NCBI GenBank assembly: GCA_023421245.1
Contig: JAEZTV010000006.1
Span: 1-64,000 of the forward strand
Length of the DNA: 64,000 nucleotides
Direction: 5' to 3'
Source: Bacillota bacterium
GTDB lineage: Bacteria > Bacillota > Clostridia > Oscillospirales > Ruminococcaceae
Part shown: positions 17,627-25,726 of the stretch, piece after piece
Numbering within the stretch: position 1 is the stretch's first letter
Layout of the letters: every line of letters starts with the position of its first letter
Notes under the pieces: model-generated
The model's input: the letters and a program-made list of their open reading frames with translations, nothing else
What the model was told of the DNA's origin: nothing
The model's database searches: none
Made by a program: the position numbers and the translations under genes

Positions 17627-17663
17627 GGTGCACCGCCTCTCCATCGACTACTCTACTACTAGA

Positions 17664-17692
17664 ATTATATGGGATTTGTCGAGGCGTGTCAA
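17664..17692 (-). promoter_or_regulatory. Consensus sigma-A promoter of the LacI-type gene
   Basis: On the minus strand TTGACA, 17 bases, TATAAT: an exact match. Just downstream TCTAGTAGTAGA is a partial palindrome that could be an auto-operator. Confidence 0.85.
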
Positions 17693-17722
17693 TCCATGGA
17701 GAGGATGGCGGATTTTCACAAC

Positions 17723-18859
17723 CTATCGCAGCGGATAGTTGCCTAAAAAACAGAACGTACCGGATTCATTATCAAGGCTTTGCAGCAGGGTGCGTACCTC
17801 TGGGGCGGCAACGTTTCCGTCAAATTCAAAAAAGAACATAAACTCAAACGGCTGTTCAGGGATAGGGCGCGACTCAATCTTTGTAATATTAAGTCCCTGT
17901 GCGGCAAAGCGCGACATTACGCGGTAGAGCGAACCCGGGGTGTGCGCCGTTCTAAGCATTAGTGCGATACGGTGCGCATCGGGGTAGACGGCGGGGGTTT
18001 TTGAAACAAGAATAAACCTCGTTTGGTTGTTGTCGTTGTTCTGTACCCCCGCTTGCAGGATGTTAAGACCATATAGCGCGGCGCATTCCTCATGTGCAAG
18101 TGCGGCGCGAGCGGGGTCTTGCTGCCGTGCCACCTCCTGCGCCGCGACAGCGGTGTTGGTACAAGGAACCGCGTCTATCTGGCGGTTGCGTGAGAAAAAC
18201 TCACTGCATTGGCTGAGTGCCTGTGGGTGGGAATATACCATGCGCACCTCTTCGGCGCGTGCACCGGGAATACCAAGCAGGCAGTGCGTGACACGCAGGT
18301 CGTACGATTTGATGATGTATAAGCCGCCGCGGCTGAGCAGGTCGTACACCTCGCCCACCGAACCGGCGCTGCTGTTTTCAAGCGGCAGCACGCCATAGCG
18401 GCAGTCGCCGCCGCGCACCGCGTCGCATACATCTGAAAAGCGGTCGTAGCAGATGCGCTCAGGGTCTTGTACAAGGTGCGCTGCCGCAAGGTAGGAGTAA
18501 GCGCCGCGCACGCCCTGACACGCAACGGCAGCCTGTGACTCAATGGGCTCGGGGCAGGCTGCCGCCTTAGCGAGCAAAGCCGAAAGCGCGCCCTTATTTC
18601 CTGCCTCGTGGTGTTGCAGCGCCTTGCTGATATCCATAATCGCAGCAAACAGCATCCTGGCGGGGGTGCTGTATCGCTCCCCTGCAAGCTGCCCGATGTG
18701 CTCAAGCAATGCTTCCTCCCGCTTGGGCTGATAGATGGGCAGATTGTGAGCCGATTTGTAGCTTGCTACCTCCTGCACCAGCTGCATGCGGCGGAGAAAC
18801 AGCCGAAGCAGCTCGCGGTCAACCTCGTCGATGCCGCTGCGAAGTTCATCAAGATTCAT
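17723..18859 (-). CDS. pheA: Bifunctional chorismate mutase / prephenate dehydratase
   Basis: A 378-residue P-protein. Residues about 1-90 form the AroQ-type chorismate mutase (MNLDELRSGIDEVDRELLRL, with K and E residues of the active site further on), about 108-290 the prephenate dehydratase domain ending with the catalytic TRF motif (NQTRFILVSK), and about 295-378 an ACT regulatory domain (TPGSLYRVMSRF, KIESRP) that binds phenylalanine for feedback inhibition. The ATG at 18859 gives the usual CM start; another in-frame ATG four codons upstream has its ribosome site only one base away. Last gene of the aro operon, 66 bases after aroC. It fixes the operon's output towards phenylalanine. Confidence 0.94.
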   Translation of the reverse strand: MNLDELRSGIDEVDRELLRLFLRRMQLVQEVASYKSAHNLPIYQPKREEALLEHIGQLAGERYSTPARMLFAAIMDISKALQHHEAGNKGALSALLAKAAACPEPIESQAAVACQGVRGAYSYLAAAHLVQDPERICYDRFSDVCDAVRGGDCRYGVLPLENSSAGSVGEVYDLLSRGGLYIIKSYDLRVTHCLLGIPGARAEEVRMVYSHPQALSQCSEFFSRNRQIDAVPCTNTAVAAQEVARQQDPARAALAHEECAALYGLNILQAGVQNNDNNQTRFILVSKTPAVYPDAHRIALMLRTAHTPGSLYRVMSRFAAQGLNITKIESRPIPEQPFEFMFFFEFDGNVAAPEVRTLLQSLDNESGTFCFLGNYPLR

Positions 18860-18925
18860 ACGAAAAACCATGCCTTTCCGGCTTTATGCAAACGCAATAA
18901 GCTCTGTTGTAACGCCAGTATGCCA

Positions 18926-20008
18926 TTAGCCTTGCTTGAGCAATATGTTTGTAAGCGCAACGCTTACCGCTGCCTCCACACAGGGAAGCGCGCGTACCAC
19001 AACGCAGGGGTCGTGCCTTCCGCGTACCGTCATTTCGCACTCGGTCATGTTTGTAAGGTCTACAGAATGCTGTTCTGTGCCGATAGAGGGGGTGGGCTTA
19101 AACGCCACGCGTAAAATCAGCGGCATGCCCGATGTAATACCGCCCAGTACACCGCCATGGTGGTTGGTTTTGGTTTGAACCGCTCCGTTTACAACACAAA
19201 AGGAATCGTTGTGCGCGCTGCCCGTCATCTCGCTCGCGGCAAAACCCGTGCCGAACTCAATACCCCGTACCGCGGGGATGCCGAACACAATCGACGCAAT
19301 CTCGTTTTCCACACCGTGAAACATTGGGCTGCCAAGCCCCGCAGAGAGCCCCACGGCGGCACATTCCACCACGCCGCCCACCGAGTCGGCAGCCATGCGC
19401 GCGTGTTCAATCTCCGCGAGCATCCGCTCGCCGGCAGCGTCATCAAGCACCGGTATCGCCTTTGCCGTTACCGTGTGAATTGTATGTGCGTCTACCGCAA
19501 CGGGGTCAAACAGGGTATCGTGCACGCCATGAATGGCCGCGAGGTGCGCACCGACGGTGATGTCATGCTGCGCAAGGAACTGCTGACAAAGTGCGCCCGC
19601 AAACACGAGCGGCGCGGTCAGCCTGCCCGAAAAATGCCCGCCGCCGCGCGGATCGTTGTGCCCGCCGTAGCGTACCGCGCCGGTAAAATCGGCATGGCCG
19701 GGGCGGGGGGTATCGGCAAGGCCTGCGTAGTCCTGCGAGCGGGTGTCGGTGTTGCGTATTATGCAGGCAATCGGCGTACCGCAGGTAACCCCGTCGCGGA
19801 CGCCCGAAAGAACCTCGGGGGTATCGCTTTCGCGGCGTTTGGTGGCGTGCGCCTGGCCTGCTGGTGCACGGCGCGCCATAAAGCGTAAAACCTGCTCAAA
19901 ATCAATTGGGATACCCGCGGGTAAGCCGTCTACCACAACACCGATGCCCGTACTGTGGCTTTCGCCGAAAATAGATATTGTTAAGGCGTTACCCCATATC
20001 GAGCTCAT
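18926..20008 (-). CDS. aroC: Chorismate synthase
   Basis: A 360-residue FMN-dependent enzyme that converts EPSP to chorismate, the last shikimate step. Family signatures GESHSTGIGVVVDGLPAG (15-32), MARRAPAGQAHATKRRESD (about 44-62), a GGHNDPRGGGHFSGR block and the C-terminal GRHDPCVVVRALPCVEAA are intact. The ATG overlaps the end of aroA by 20 bases, with AGGAGG inside aroA, so the genes are coupled. A separate flavin reductase is normally needed in monofunctional bacterial enzymes. Confidence 0.96.
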   Translation of the reverse strand: MSSIWGNALTISIFGESHSTGIGVVVDGLPAGIPIDFEQVLRFMARRAPAGQAHATKRRESDTPEVLSGVRDGVTCGTPIACIIRNTDTRSQDYAGLADTPRPGHADFTGAVRYGGHNDPRGGGHFSGRLTAPLVFAGALCQQFLAQHDITVGAHLAAIHGVHDTLFDPVAVDAHTIHTVTAKAIPVLDDAAGERMLAEIEHARMAADSVGGVVECAAVGLSAGLGSPMFHGVENEIASIVFGIPAVRGIEFGTGFAASEMTGSAHNDSFCVVNGAVQTKTNHHGGVLGGITSGMPLILRVAFKPTPSIGTEQHSVDLTNMTECEMTVRGRHDPCVVVRALPCVEAAVSVALTNILLKQG

Positions 20009-21254
20009 TATATCGGCCTCCTAACGCTGTCAATTGAGCAAAAAACGCGGGGTAGGATTTGTCTACACACTCCGCGCCGTGTATCGTCACGGGATTTTCA
20101 CACCCCAGTGCCGCGACAGCCGCTGCCATTGCAATGCGATGATCGCCGAAGCTGCCTATCTCACCGCCCAACAGCCGGGTGCCGCCATGAATGATCAGCC
20201 CGTCCTCGGTCTGCGTCACCCTGCCGCCAAGGGCAGTGAGTAGGCGTTCCACCGCAAGCAGGCGGTCCGATTCCTTGATGCGCAGCCGCTGTGCACCATG
20301 GATTACCGTATCGCCTTTTGCAAAGGCGGCGGTTACCGCGAGGATGGGGACAAGATCGGGAATATCGGCGGCATCGATGGTAAGGGGTGAAAGCGGTGCG
20401 TGGCTGACGGTGAGCGCACCGTTTTTGTGCGCCACCTGCGCGCCGAAGCGCGCAAGCAGTGCGGCAATCTTCCTATCCCCCTGCAGGGAATCGGGGTCAA
20501 GGCCCTTACAGGTTACGCGGCCGCCGATTGCACCCGCGCAAAGAAAGAACGCAGCACCTGACCAGTCGCCCTCTACCGTAAGGTCGCAGGGTTGGTAGTG
20601 CTGGCGGCCCGGGATGAGATAGCCCGTTTGAGTTTCGGTGATGCTGATGCCAAAACGGCGCAGCATCTCCAGCGTCATCTCGACGTAAGGGCGTGATTCA
20701 AGACGGCCGCGCAGAACAATCAGGCTGTCCTCCTCGCACAGCGGCAGAGCAAGCAGCAGCCCCGTCACATACTGCGAGCTGACCGAACCGTCAATCTCAT
20801 ACCGCCCGCCGCGCAGCCGCCCGCCGATGGTAAAGGGCATGGTACCCGCATAGTCATCCGTCATGCCGTTTTTGCGCAGCTGCTTTAGCAGCATATCAAT
20901 CGGGCGATGGGGCAGTCTGCCTTTGCCGTGAAAGGTAGCGGTTACACCCAAGGCCGCCGCAACGGGCAGCAGAAAGCGCAGTGTTGAGCCGCTCTCGCCG
21001 CAATCAATCTCCGCCTGCTTTGCAGCAGGGGAGATGCCGTGTACCAAGGCAGGTTCGTTCTGCCGGTTGATGTACGCGCCAAGGGCCGCCAACGCGTCCA
21101 CTGTGGCGGTGATGTCGTTGTTATGCGCAAGCGAGCGGATGCGGCTTTCTCCCTGCGCAAGGGCCGCAGCAATCACCGCGCGATGGGATGCGGATTTGGA
21201 TGCGGGCGGCGTAAAGCTGCCGTCAAGCGCCGCGGGGTAAACGAGTAGCTTCAT
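19989..21254 (-). CDS. aroA: 5-enolpyruvylshikimate-3-phosphate synthase
   Basis: A 421-residue EPSP synthase that joins PEP to shikimate-3-phosphate. The S3P-binding SKSASHRAVIAAALA near 21, CGESGSTLRFLLPVAAALG near 84 and RLRIKESDRLLAVERLL near 331 are present. The common PEP-site block LGNSGTTMR is replaced by GESGSTLRF, a pattern seen in class II-like enzymes with lower glyphosate sensitivity; the class cannot be settled by eye. Start codon ATG with AAAGG some 14 bases upstream, 29 bases after aroB. Confidence 0.95.
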   Translation of the reverse strand: MKLLVYPAALDGSFTPPASKSASHRAVIAAALAQGESRIRSLAHNNDITATVDALAALGAYINRQNEPALVHGISPAAKQAEIDCGESGSTLRFLLPVAAALGVTATFHGKGRLPHRPIDMLLKQLRKNGMTDDYAGTMPFTIGGRLRGGRYEIDGSVSSQYVTGLLLALPLCEEDSLIVLRGRLESRPYVEMTLEMLRRFGISITETQTGYLIPGRQHYQPCDLTVEGDWSGAAFFLCAGAIGGRVTCKGLDPDSLQGDRKIAALLARFGAQVAHKNGALTVSHAPLSPLTIDAADIPDLVPILAVTAAFAKGDTVIHGAQRLRIKESDRLLAVERLLTALGGRVTQTEDGLIIHGGTRLLGGEIGSFGDHRIAMAAAVAALGCENPVTIHGAECVDKSYPAFFAQLTALGGRYNELDMG

Positions 21255-21283
21255 AAGAAACCACCAACCTTTCTGTGGCGGGA

Positions 21284-22342
21284 TTATCCCTGTAATCCAA
21301 GCAAAGCTTTTAACGCATCGGTCTTTACCCTATGCGTATAAGCATCGCCGATATCTTGAATGAGTACCAATGTAATGTCATCGCCTGAGCGTTTTTTGTC
21401 GCTTAAGCAGTGCGGGAACAATGCATCGAGTGGGTAAGGGCTATCCACGGGCAGATGATGCCGTGCAAGGCAATCCGCGATGTGTGCGGCCGAGCCGGAC
21501 TTGCTTAGACCCGCGCGTTCCGCTGCCTTGGTTAGAAGCACCATGCCAATACCAACCGCATTGCCGTGGGTAACGGTAAATGCGCTTTCGCGCTCGATAG
21601 CATGCCCCAGCGTATGGCCGAAATTCAGCAGGGCGCGCGCGCCGTTATCAAATTCATCGCCCTCTACCACCGCACGCTTGATATCGATGCACCGCGCGAT
21701 AATAGCGGCGGTGTCCGTGGCAAGGGCGCCGCCGCACAAGCGCTCGAACAGTGCGCGGTCGCGGATGGCACCGTACTTGATTACCTCGGCGGCTCCATCG
21801 GCAAAGGTTTCGGGCGGCAGGGTGTTTAGGGTGGAAATGTCGCACAGTACAAGCGACGGCTGCCAAAATGCACCCGTCAGATTTTTGCCCTCGGGCAGAT
21901 CGATGGCCGTCTTGCCGCCTACAGAGGAGTCCACCTGCGCGAGCAGCGTGGTGGGAATCTGCACATAGCTTACCCCGCGCAGATAGGTGGCGGCGGCAAA
22001 GCCTGCAAGATCGCCCACCACCCCGCCGCCCAGTGCAACGACAAGGTCGGTGCGGGTAAGCTGTGCGCGCGCAAAGAAGGAGTATAACTCGCCGAGTGAC
22101 GTAAGGCATTTGCTCGCTTCCCCGTGCGGGAGGATATAGGTGCATGGCTCAAACCCAGCATCCCGCAGCGAGGCCTCTACAACATTTGCGTACAAAGGCG
22201 CTACGTTATCATCGGTTACAATCGCCGCGACCCGTGCGTCCGATACCGCGCGCACCTGCGCCCCGGTTGTGGACAGCAGTTCACTGCCCACAAGAACACG
22301 GTAAGGGCGGCCGGTATTTACCTGTATGGCTGAAACAATCAT
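21284..22342 (-). CDS. aroB: 3-dehydroquinate synthase
   Basis: A 352-residue NAD- and metal-dependent enzyme, second step of the shikimate pathway. Blocks ALGGGVVGDLAGFAAATYLRG (about 93-113), QIPTTLLAQVDSSVGGKTAI and the metal-binding LLNFGHTLGHAIE are intact. The start at 22342 was chosen over 22378 because GGGAGGAA lies about 9 bases upstream and the protein then begins with the first strand. It follows aroF by 84 bases. aroD, aroE and aroK are not in the window, so the pathway is completed elsewhere. Confidence 0.95.
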   Translation of the reverse strand: MIVSAIQVNTGRPYRVLVGSELLSTTGAQVRAVSDARVAAIVTDDNVAPLYANVVEASLRDAGFEPCTYILPHGEASKCLTSLGELYSFFARAQLTRTDLVVALGGGVVGDLAGFAAATYLRGVSYVQIPTTLLAQVDSSVGGKTAIDLPEGKNLTGAFWQPSLVLCDISTLNTLPPETFADGAAEVIKYGAIRDRALFERLCGGALATDTAAIIARCIDIKRAVVEGDEFDNGARALLNFGHTLGHAIERESAFTVTHGNAVGIGMVLLTKAAERAGLSKSGSAAHIADCLARHHLPVDSPYPLDALFPHCLSDKKRSGDDITLVLIQDIGDAYTHRVKTDALKALLGLQG

Positions 22343-22426
22343 GTGGGTGTTCCTCCCGTGTCTTATACTACACTGCATTTAAAATTGAAGAAATAAACTA
22401 TACAATATTGCAATCGCAAAACAGTA

Positions 22427-23440
22427 TTATGACAAAGATTTGCCGAAGAACGGCACAGCCCTTTTAATCTTTTCCATCACAGAATCAAACTGGTCGGGTG
22501 TCAGCGACTGTGCGCCGTCCGAAAGCGCGTGCTCGGGGTCGTTGTGTACCTCAATAATCAGGCCGTCAGCGCCCGCAGCAATTGCGGCAAGCGACAGCGG
22601 TTCTACAAGCCAGGTAAGCCCTGCCGCATGGCTTGGGTCTACTACTACAGGCAGGTGCGACTTTCTTTTGAGGATGGGAATGGCCGAGATATCAAGTGTA
22701 TTGCGCGTCTCGGTTTCAAAGGTGCGGATACCGCGCTCGCACAAAATAACCTGCGTATTACCGCCCGCCATGATATACTCGGCGCTCATCAAAAATTCTT
22801 CGATGGTATTGGCAAGCCCGCGCTTGAGCAGGATAGGCTTTTTCAGGTGACCAAGCTCCTTGAGCAGCTCGAAGTTCTGCATATTGCGCGCACCCACTTG
22901 AATGATGTCTACACTTTCAAACAAATCAATGTGCGAAACACTCATAATCTCGGTGACAATCGGCAGACCGGTTGCGGCACGCGCTTTATCCAGCAGCTCA
23001 ATGCCTTCGGCGCGCAGCCCCTGAAACGAGTAGGGCGACGTGCGCGGTTTAAACGCGCCGCCGCGCAGAAGGTTTGCACCCGATTGCTTTACCCGCTGCG
23101 CCACCTCGGTGATTTGCGGCTCACATTCTACTGAGCAGGGGCCGGCAATTACCTGAAACTGTCCCCCGCCAAGGCGGACGCCGCGGGTTTCCACCACCGT
23201 GTCGGTGGGATGAAACTTGCGGTTTGCGTTTTTGTACGGCTCCTGAATGCGTTTGACGCTCTCGACAATGTCGATGGACGAGATGCGGTCGATGTCCACC
23301 ACCGAGGTATCGCCTACCAGACCAAGGATGGTGGTCTGTACGCCGACGACAGGATGCACCTGTACGCCGTATCCTTCCAGCTGTTTTATCAGTTTTTGTA
23401 ATTTTACCTCATTTATGCCCTGCTTTACAAGTACTATCAT
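22427..23440 (-). CDS. aroF: DAHP synthase, type I-beta with N-terminal regulatory domain
   Basis: A 337-residue first enzyme of the shikimate pathway (PEP plus erythrose-4-phosphate). Residues about 1-68 form the ferredoxin/ACT-like N-terminal domain typical of the I-beta group (MIVLVKQGINEVKL), and the barrel carries GPCSVE, GGAFKPRTSPYSFQG and the C-terminal VDPSHAAG and DGLIIEVHNDPEHALSDG. The start at 23440 was preferred to the upstream in-frame one at 23482. It is the first enzyme gene of the operon and lies behind an attenuator-like leader, so both transcription and, through the N-terminal domain, enzyme activity are likely to respond to aromatic amino acids. Confidence 0.95.
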   Translation of the reverse strand: MIVLVKQGINEVKLQKLIKQLEGYGVQVHPVVGVQTTILGLVGDTSVVDIDRISSIDIVESVKRIQEPYKNANRKFHPTDTVVETRGVRLGGGQFQVIAGPCSVECEPQITEVAQRVKQSGANLLRGGAFKPRTSPYSFQGLRAEGIELLDKARAATGLPIVTEIMSVSHIDLFESVDIIQVGARNMQNFELLKELGHLKKPILLKRGLANTIEEFLMSAEYIMAGGNTQVILCERGIRTFETETRNTLDISAIPILKRKSHLPVVVDPSHAAGLTWLVEPLSLAAIAAGADGLIIEVHNDPEHALSDGAQSLTPDQFDSVMEKIKRAVPFFGKSLS

Positions 23441-23490
23441 GCTATGTTCCCGCTTTCCTAAATAAATTTGTGAGATGCCCATGCTGCGAA

Positions 23491-23529
23491 AATAAAAAGG
23501 GCTGATGCTTCACACAAAGCATCAGCCCT
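23491..23529 (-). terminator. Intrinsic terminator in the aro leader (attenuator)
   Basis: A perfect 13-bp stem AGGGCTGATGCTT (hairpin 23498-23529) with a 6-base loop, followed on the minus strand by TTTTTATTTT. It lies 50 bases before aroF, between the operon promoter and the first gene. Confidence 0.85.
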
Positions 23530-23558
23530 AGTTTTTGCCAAGCTGTTACCGCAGAAAA

Positions 23559-23681
23559 TCAGGTTTGCGGTGCAGGGTGGCGGCTTGATGTTTTGGTGCA
23601 ACAAAAAATACCTGCGCTAAAATAATAGCCCAAGCAAATAAAGCGAAAAAATCGTGCTGCCGCCGAAAACAAGTGTGCCAT
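23559..23681 (-). CDS. Putative Phe/Tyr-rich leader peptide of the aro operon
   Basis: A 40-codon frame running from ATG at 23681 to TGA at 23559. It is about 29 bases after the predicted start of transcription and has GGGGAAAGGG 13 bases before the ATG; a TAG lies two codons upstream in frame, so this is the first start. Phe is at positions 5, 11, 12, 14, 21 and 26 (all TTT) and Tyr at 19 and 20; the core reads RFFRFICLGYYFSAGIF. The position, between a consensus promoter and a terminator before a pheA-containing operon, is that of a classical leader peptide whose translation rate reports charged tRNA-Phe. The A/T-rich setting raises TTT by chance, so translation is not proven. Confidence 0.55.
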   Translation of the reverse strand: MAHLFSAAARFFRFICLGYYFSAGIFCCTKTSSRHPAPQT

Positions 23682-23716
23682 CTGCTAAAACAAACCCTTT
23701 CCCCAAAGTTTGTTCT

Positions 23717-23745
23717 AGTATATCGTGTCTGTTTTTATTTGTCAA
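23717..23745 (-). promoter_or_regulatory. Consensus sigma-A promoter of the aro operon
   Basis: On the minus strand TTGACA, 17 bases, TATACT. Transcription should start near 23710, giving a leader of about 270 bases before aroF. Confidence 0.88.
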
Positions 23746-23885
23746 CTGTTTTCGCACTTTACAGTGTGAAAGCTATTATTGGGTTTGCAAACACGGCCGG
23801 CATTCACAAATTAGTCATATTTAGTATTCGTAAAAGTGATAGAATTTAAGCAAACTATTGTCAGCCAGCTTTTGGGGGGATTGCC

Positions 23886-25493
23886 GTGAACTTAAGACGC
23901 ATTGCAGCAACGGTTATGCTTATACTTCTCCTGGTTTCGCTCACCGCCTGCGGCGGAGAAAAAGAGACCGCCTTTGCCTTTGACATTACAGCAGACCCGG
24001 AAAATCTTGACCCCCAGCTTGCTGCGGACAGCGCGTCGCTGCTGTTGCTGCAAAACACGCTGGAAGGGCTTATGAGCTACGATAAAAACGGCGCGCTTAC
24101 TCTGGGCGCGGCGCTTTCTTACACCGTTTCGGACGATGGCATGACCTACGTGTTTACGCTCGATGAGCAAGCGCGGTGGGTTCACCGCGGCAGCGTTTAT
24201 GCACCGGTTACCGCGCATGACTTTGTGTTTGCGTTTCAGCGTATCTTTGACGCCGGTACCGCCTCGCCTTATATTAAGGAGTTTATGTGCCTGAAAAATG
24301 CCGACGCGGTTGTCGCGGGCGAAAAGCCAAAGGAGGCGCTTGGTATCTATGCAAGCGGAACCTATGAGCTGACGGCCGAGCTTTCCTACCCCTTTGACGG
24401 CTTTTTGGCGCTTACCGCAACCACCCCCGCCATGCCGTGCAACCCCACCTTTTTTACCGGGACCGAGGGGAAGTATGGTACCAACATAAAGAACATGGCG
24501 TTCAACGGTCCGTTTGTGCTCTCGGCATGGAAGACAGGTGAATACTTAACGCTGAAGAAGAATGGATACTACCACCGCGCGCCGGAGGTACAGCCCTCGC
24601 GTGTGGTGTTCTACCCAATTGCAGAGCAGCAGCAAAGCACCGTACGCTTTTTGGAGGGTGCTACAGATGTAATGAGTGTCGCGGGTGACCGCATTGAGGC
24701 GCTGGTCGCCGACGGCTACGGCTACGAGCAGTTTCAGGATACCACGTGGGCGCTTGTGTTTAACACAAACGACCCGGTGTTTGCCAGTAAAAATGCGCGC
24801 CTTGCCTTTGCGCGCTCGTTTACCAATGCGTCTTATCTCCACCAGTTTCCCATCTGGCTTAAGAAGGCAGGGGCGCTTGTGCCGCCGGTAATCACCACCG
24901 GCACGCAGCCATACCGGCAGTATGCGGGGCTTGATATTACACTCGATTATAACCCGCAAACCGCGCGCAGCCATCTGGACGCGGCGTTGGCAGAGCTTGA
25001 ATTGACACGGCTTCCCGCTGTCACGATGCTATGCCCGCAGCAGGAGATCTTCAGTTTTTTAATGCAATACGTGCAGCAAACATGGCAGGATGATTTGTCG
25101 GTGTTTGTTGGGCTTGAACGTAAAAATGCGGAGGAGATAGCAAGGCTTGTGAAAAGTGGTGTGTTTCAGGTTGCCCTTATGCCCTTTCGCCCCGATTCCG
25201 ACAGTGTCAGCGAGATGCTGTCACAGTTTGCATCAGATTCGCCGAAAAACATTACCGGCTATTCGAACGAGAATTACGATGCGCTGCTAAAAGCCGCCAC
25301 CCTTGCCGATACGCAGGAGGAGGCGACCGATTATTTGGTCGAAGCGGAGCAGCTGTTGATTGAAGAAGGCGTCATCCTGCCGTTTGCTTACCAAACAAGC
25401 TTTTATGCCATCTCGAAGGATGCGCAGGATATTATAATCTCTCCCTTTGGCGGAGGGCTTTACTTTAAATTTGCAACCATCGCTGCACAATAG
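23886..25493 (+). CDS. Peptide/oligopeptide ABC transporter substrate-binding lipoprotein
   Basis: A 535-residue SBP family 5 protein (OppA/DppA type). The start is a GTG at 23886 with GGGGGGA 5 bases upstream. Residues 1-21 are a lipoprotein signal with lipobox LTAC, Cys22 being the likely lipidated residue, so it would be anchored on the outer face of the membrane. The domain starts with FDITADPENLDPQLAADSAS, followed by LEGLMSYDKNG and VTAHDFVFAFQRIFD, all typical. No permease or ATPase gene follows; the next gene is pgk on the same strand after a separate promoter. It is therefore an orphan binding protein that probably uses a permease encoded elsewhere. Ligand unknown. Confidence 0.9.
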   Translation: MNLRRIAATVMLILLLVSLTACGGEKETAFAFDITADPENLDPQLAADSASLLLLQNTLEGLMSYDKNGALTLGAALSYTVSDDGMTYVFTLDEQARWVHRGSVYAPVTAHDFVFAFQRIFDAGTASPYIKEFMCLKNADAVVAGEKPKEALGIYASGTYELTAELSYPFDGFLALTATTPAMPCNPTFFTGTEGKYGTNIKNMAFNGPFVLSAWKTGEYLTLKKNGYYHRAPEVQPSRVVFYPIAEQQQSTVRFLEGATDVMSVAGDRIEALVADGYGYEQFQDTTWALVFNTNDPVFASKNARLAFARSFTNASYLHQFPIWLKKAGALVPPVITTGTQPYRQYAGLDITLDYNPQTARSHLDAALAELELTRLPAVTMLCPQQEIFSFLMQYVQQTWQDDLSVFVGLERKNAEEIARLVKSGVFQVALMPFRPDSDSVSEMLSQFASDSPKNITGYSNENYDALLKAATLADTQEEATDYLVEAEQLLIEEGVILPFAYQTSFYAISKDAQDIIISPFGGGLYFKFATIAAQ

Positions 25494-25610
25494 GGGTATT
25501 GTTCCTATAAAGCCGGGCTTGCATTATTGCATTCCATACAAAAAGCGGACAGGATAGGGACGATTGGTTGCATAAAGGCGCAAAAAAATGCCAAAACACC
25601 TTCAAAGCCC

Positions 25611-25639
25611 TTGAAAACAGCGGTTGTTTGTACTACAAT
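25611..25639 (+). promoter_or_regulatory. Sigma-A promoter for pgk
   Basis: TTGAAA, 17 bases, TACAAT, about 88 bases before the pgk ATG. Confidence 0.7.
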
Positions 25640-25726
25640 ATAGTTCGGTTAGATTGTTTATAGTTTAACAACAATATCGGGTGTCGCATCATCGCCGGCA
25701 CAATAGATGAAAGGATGACTTGCTAC

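Noticed and set aside
23441..23710. T-box riboswitch in the aro leader
   Set aside because: The conserved AGGGTGGNACCGCG element is missing from the minus strand; a partial AGGGTGGCGGC occurs only on the plus strand, which is the wrong orientation.
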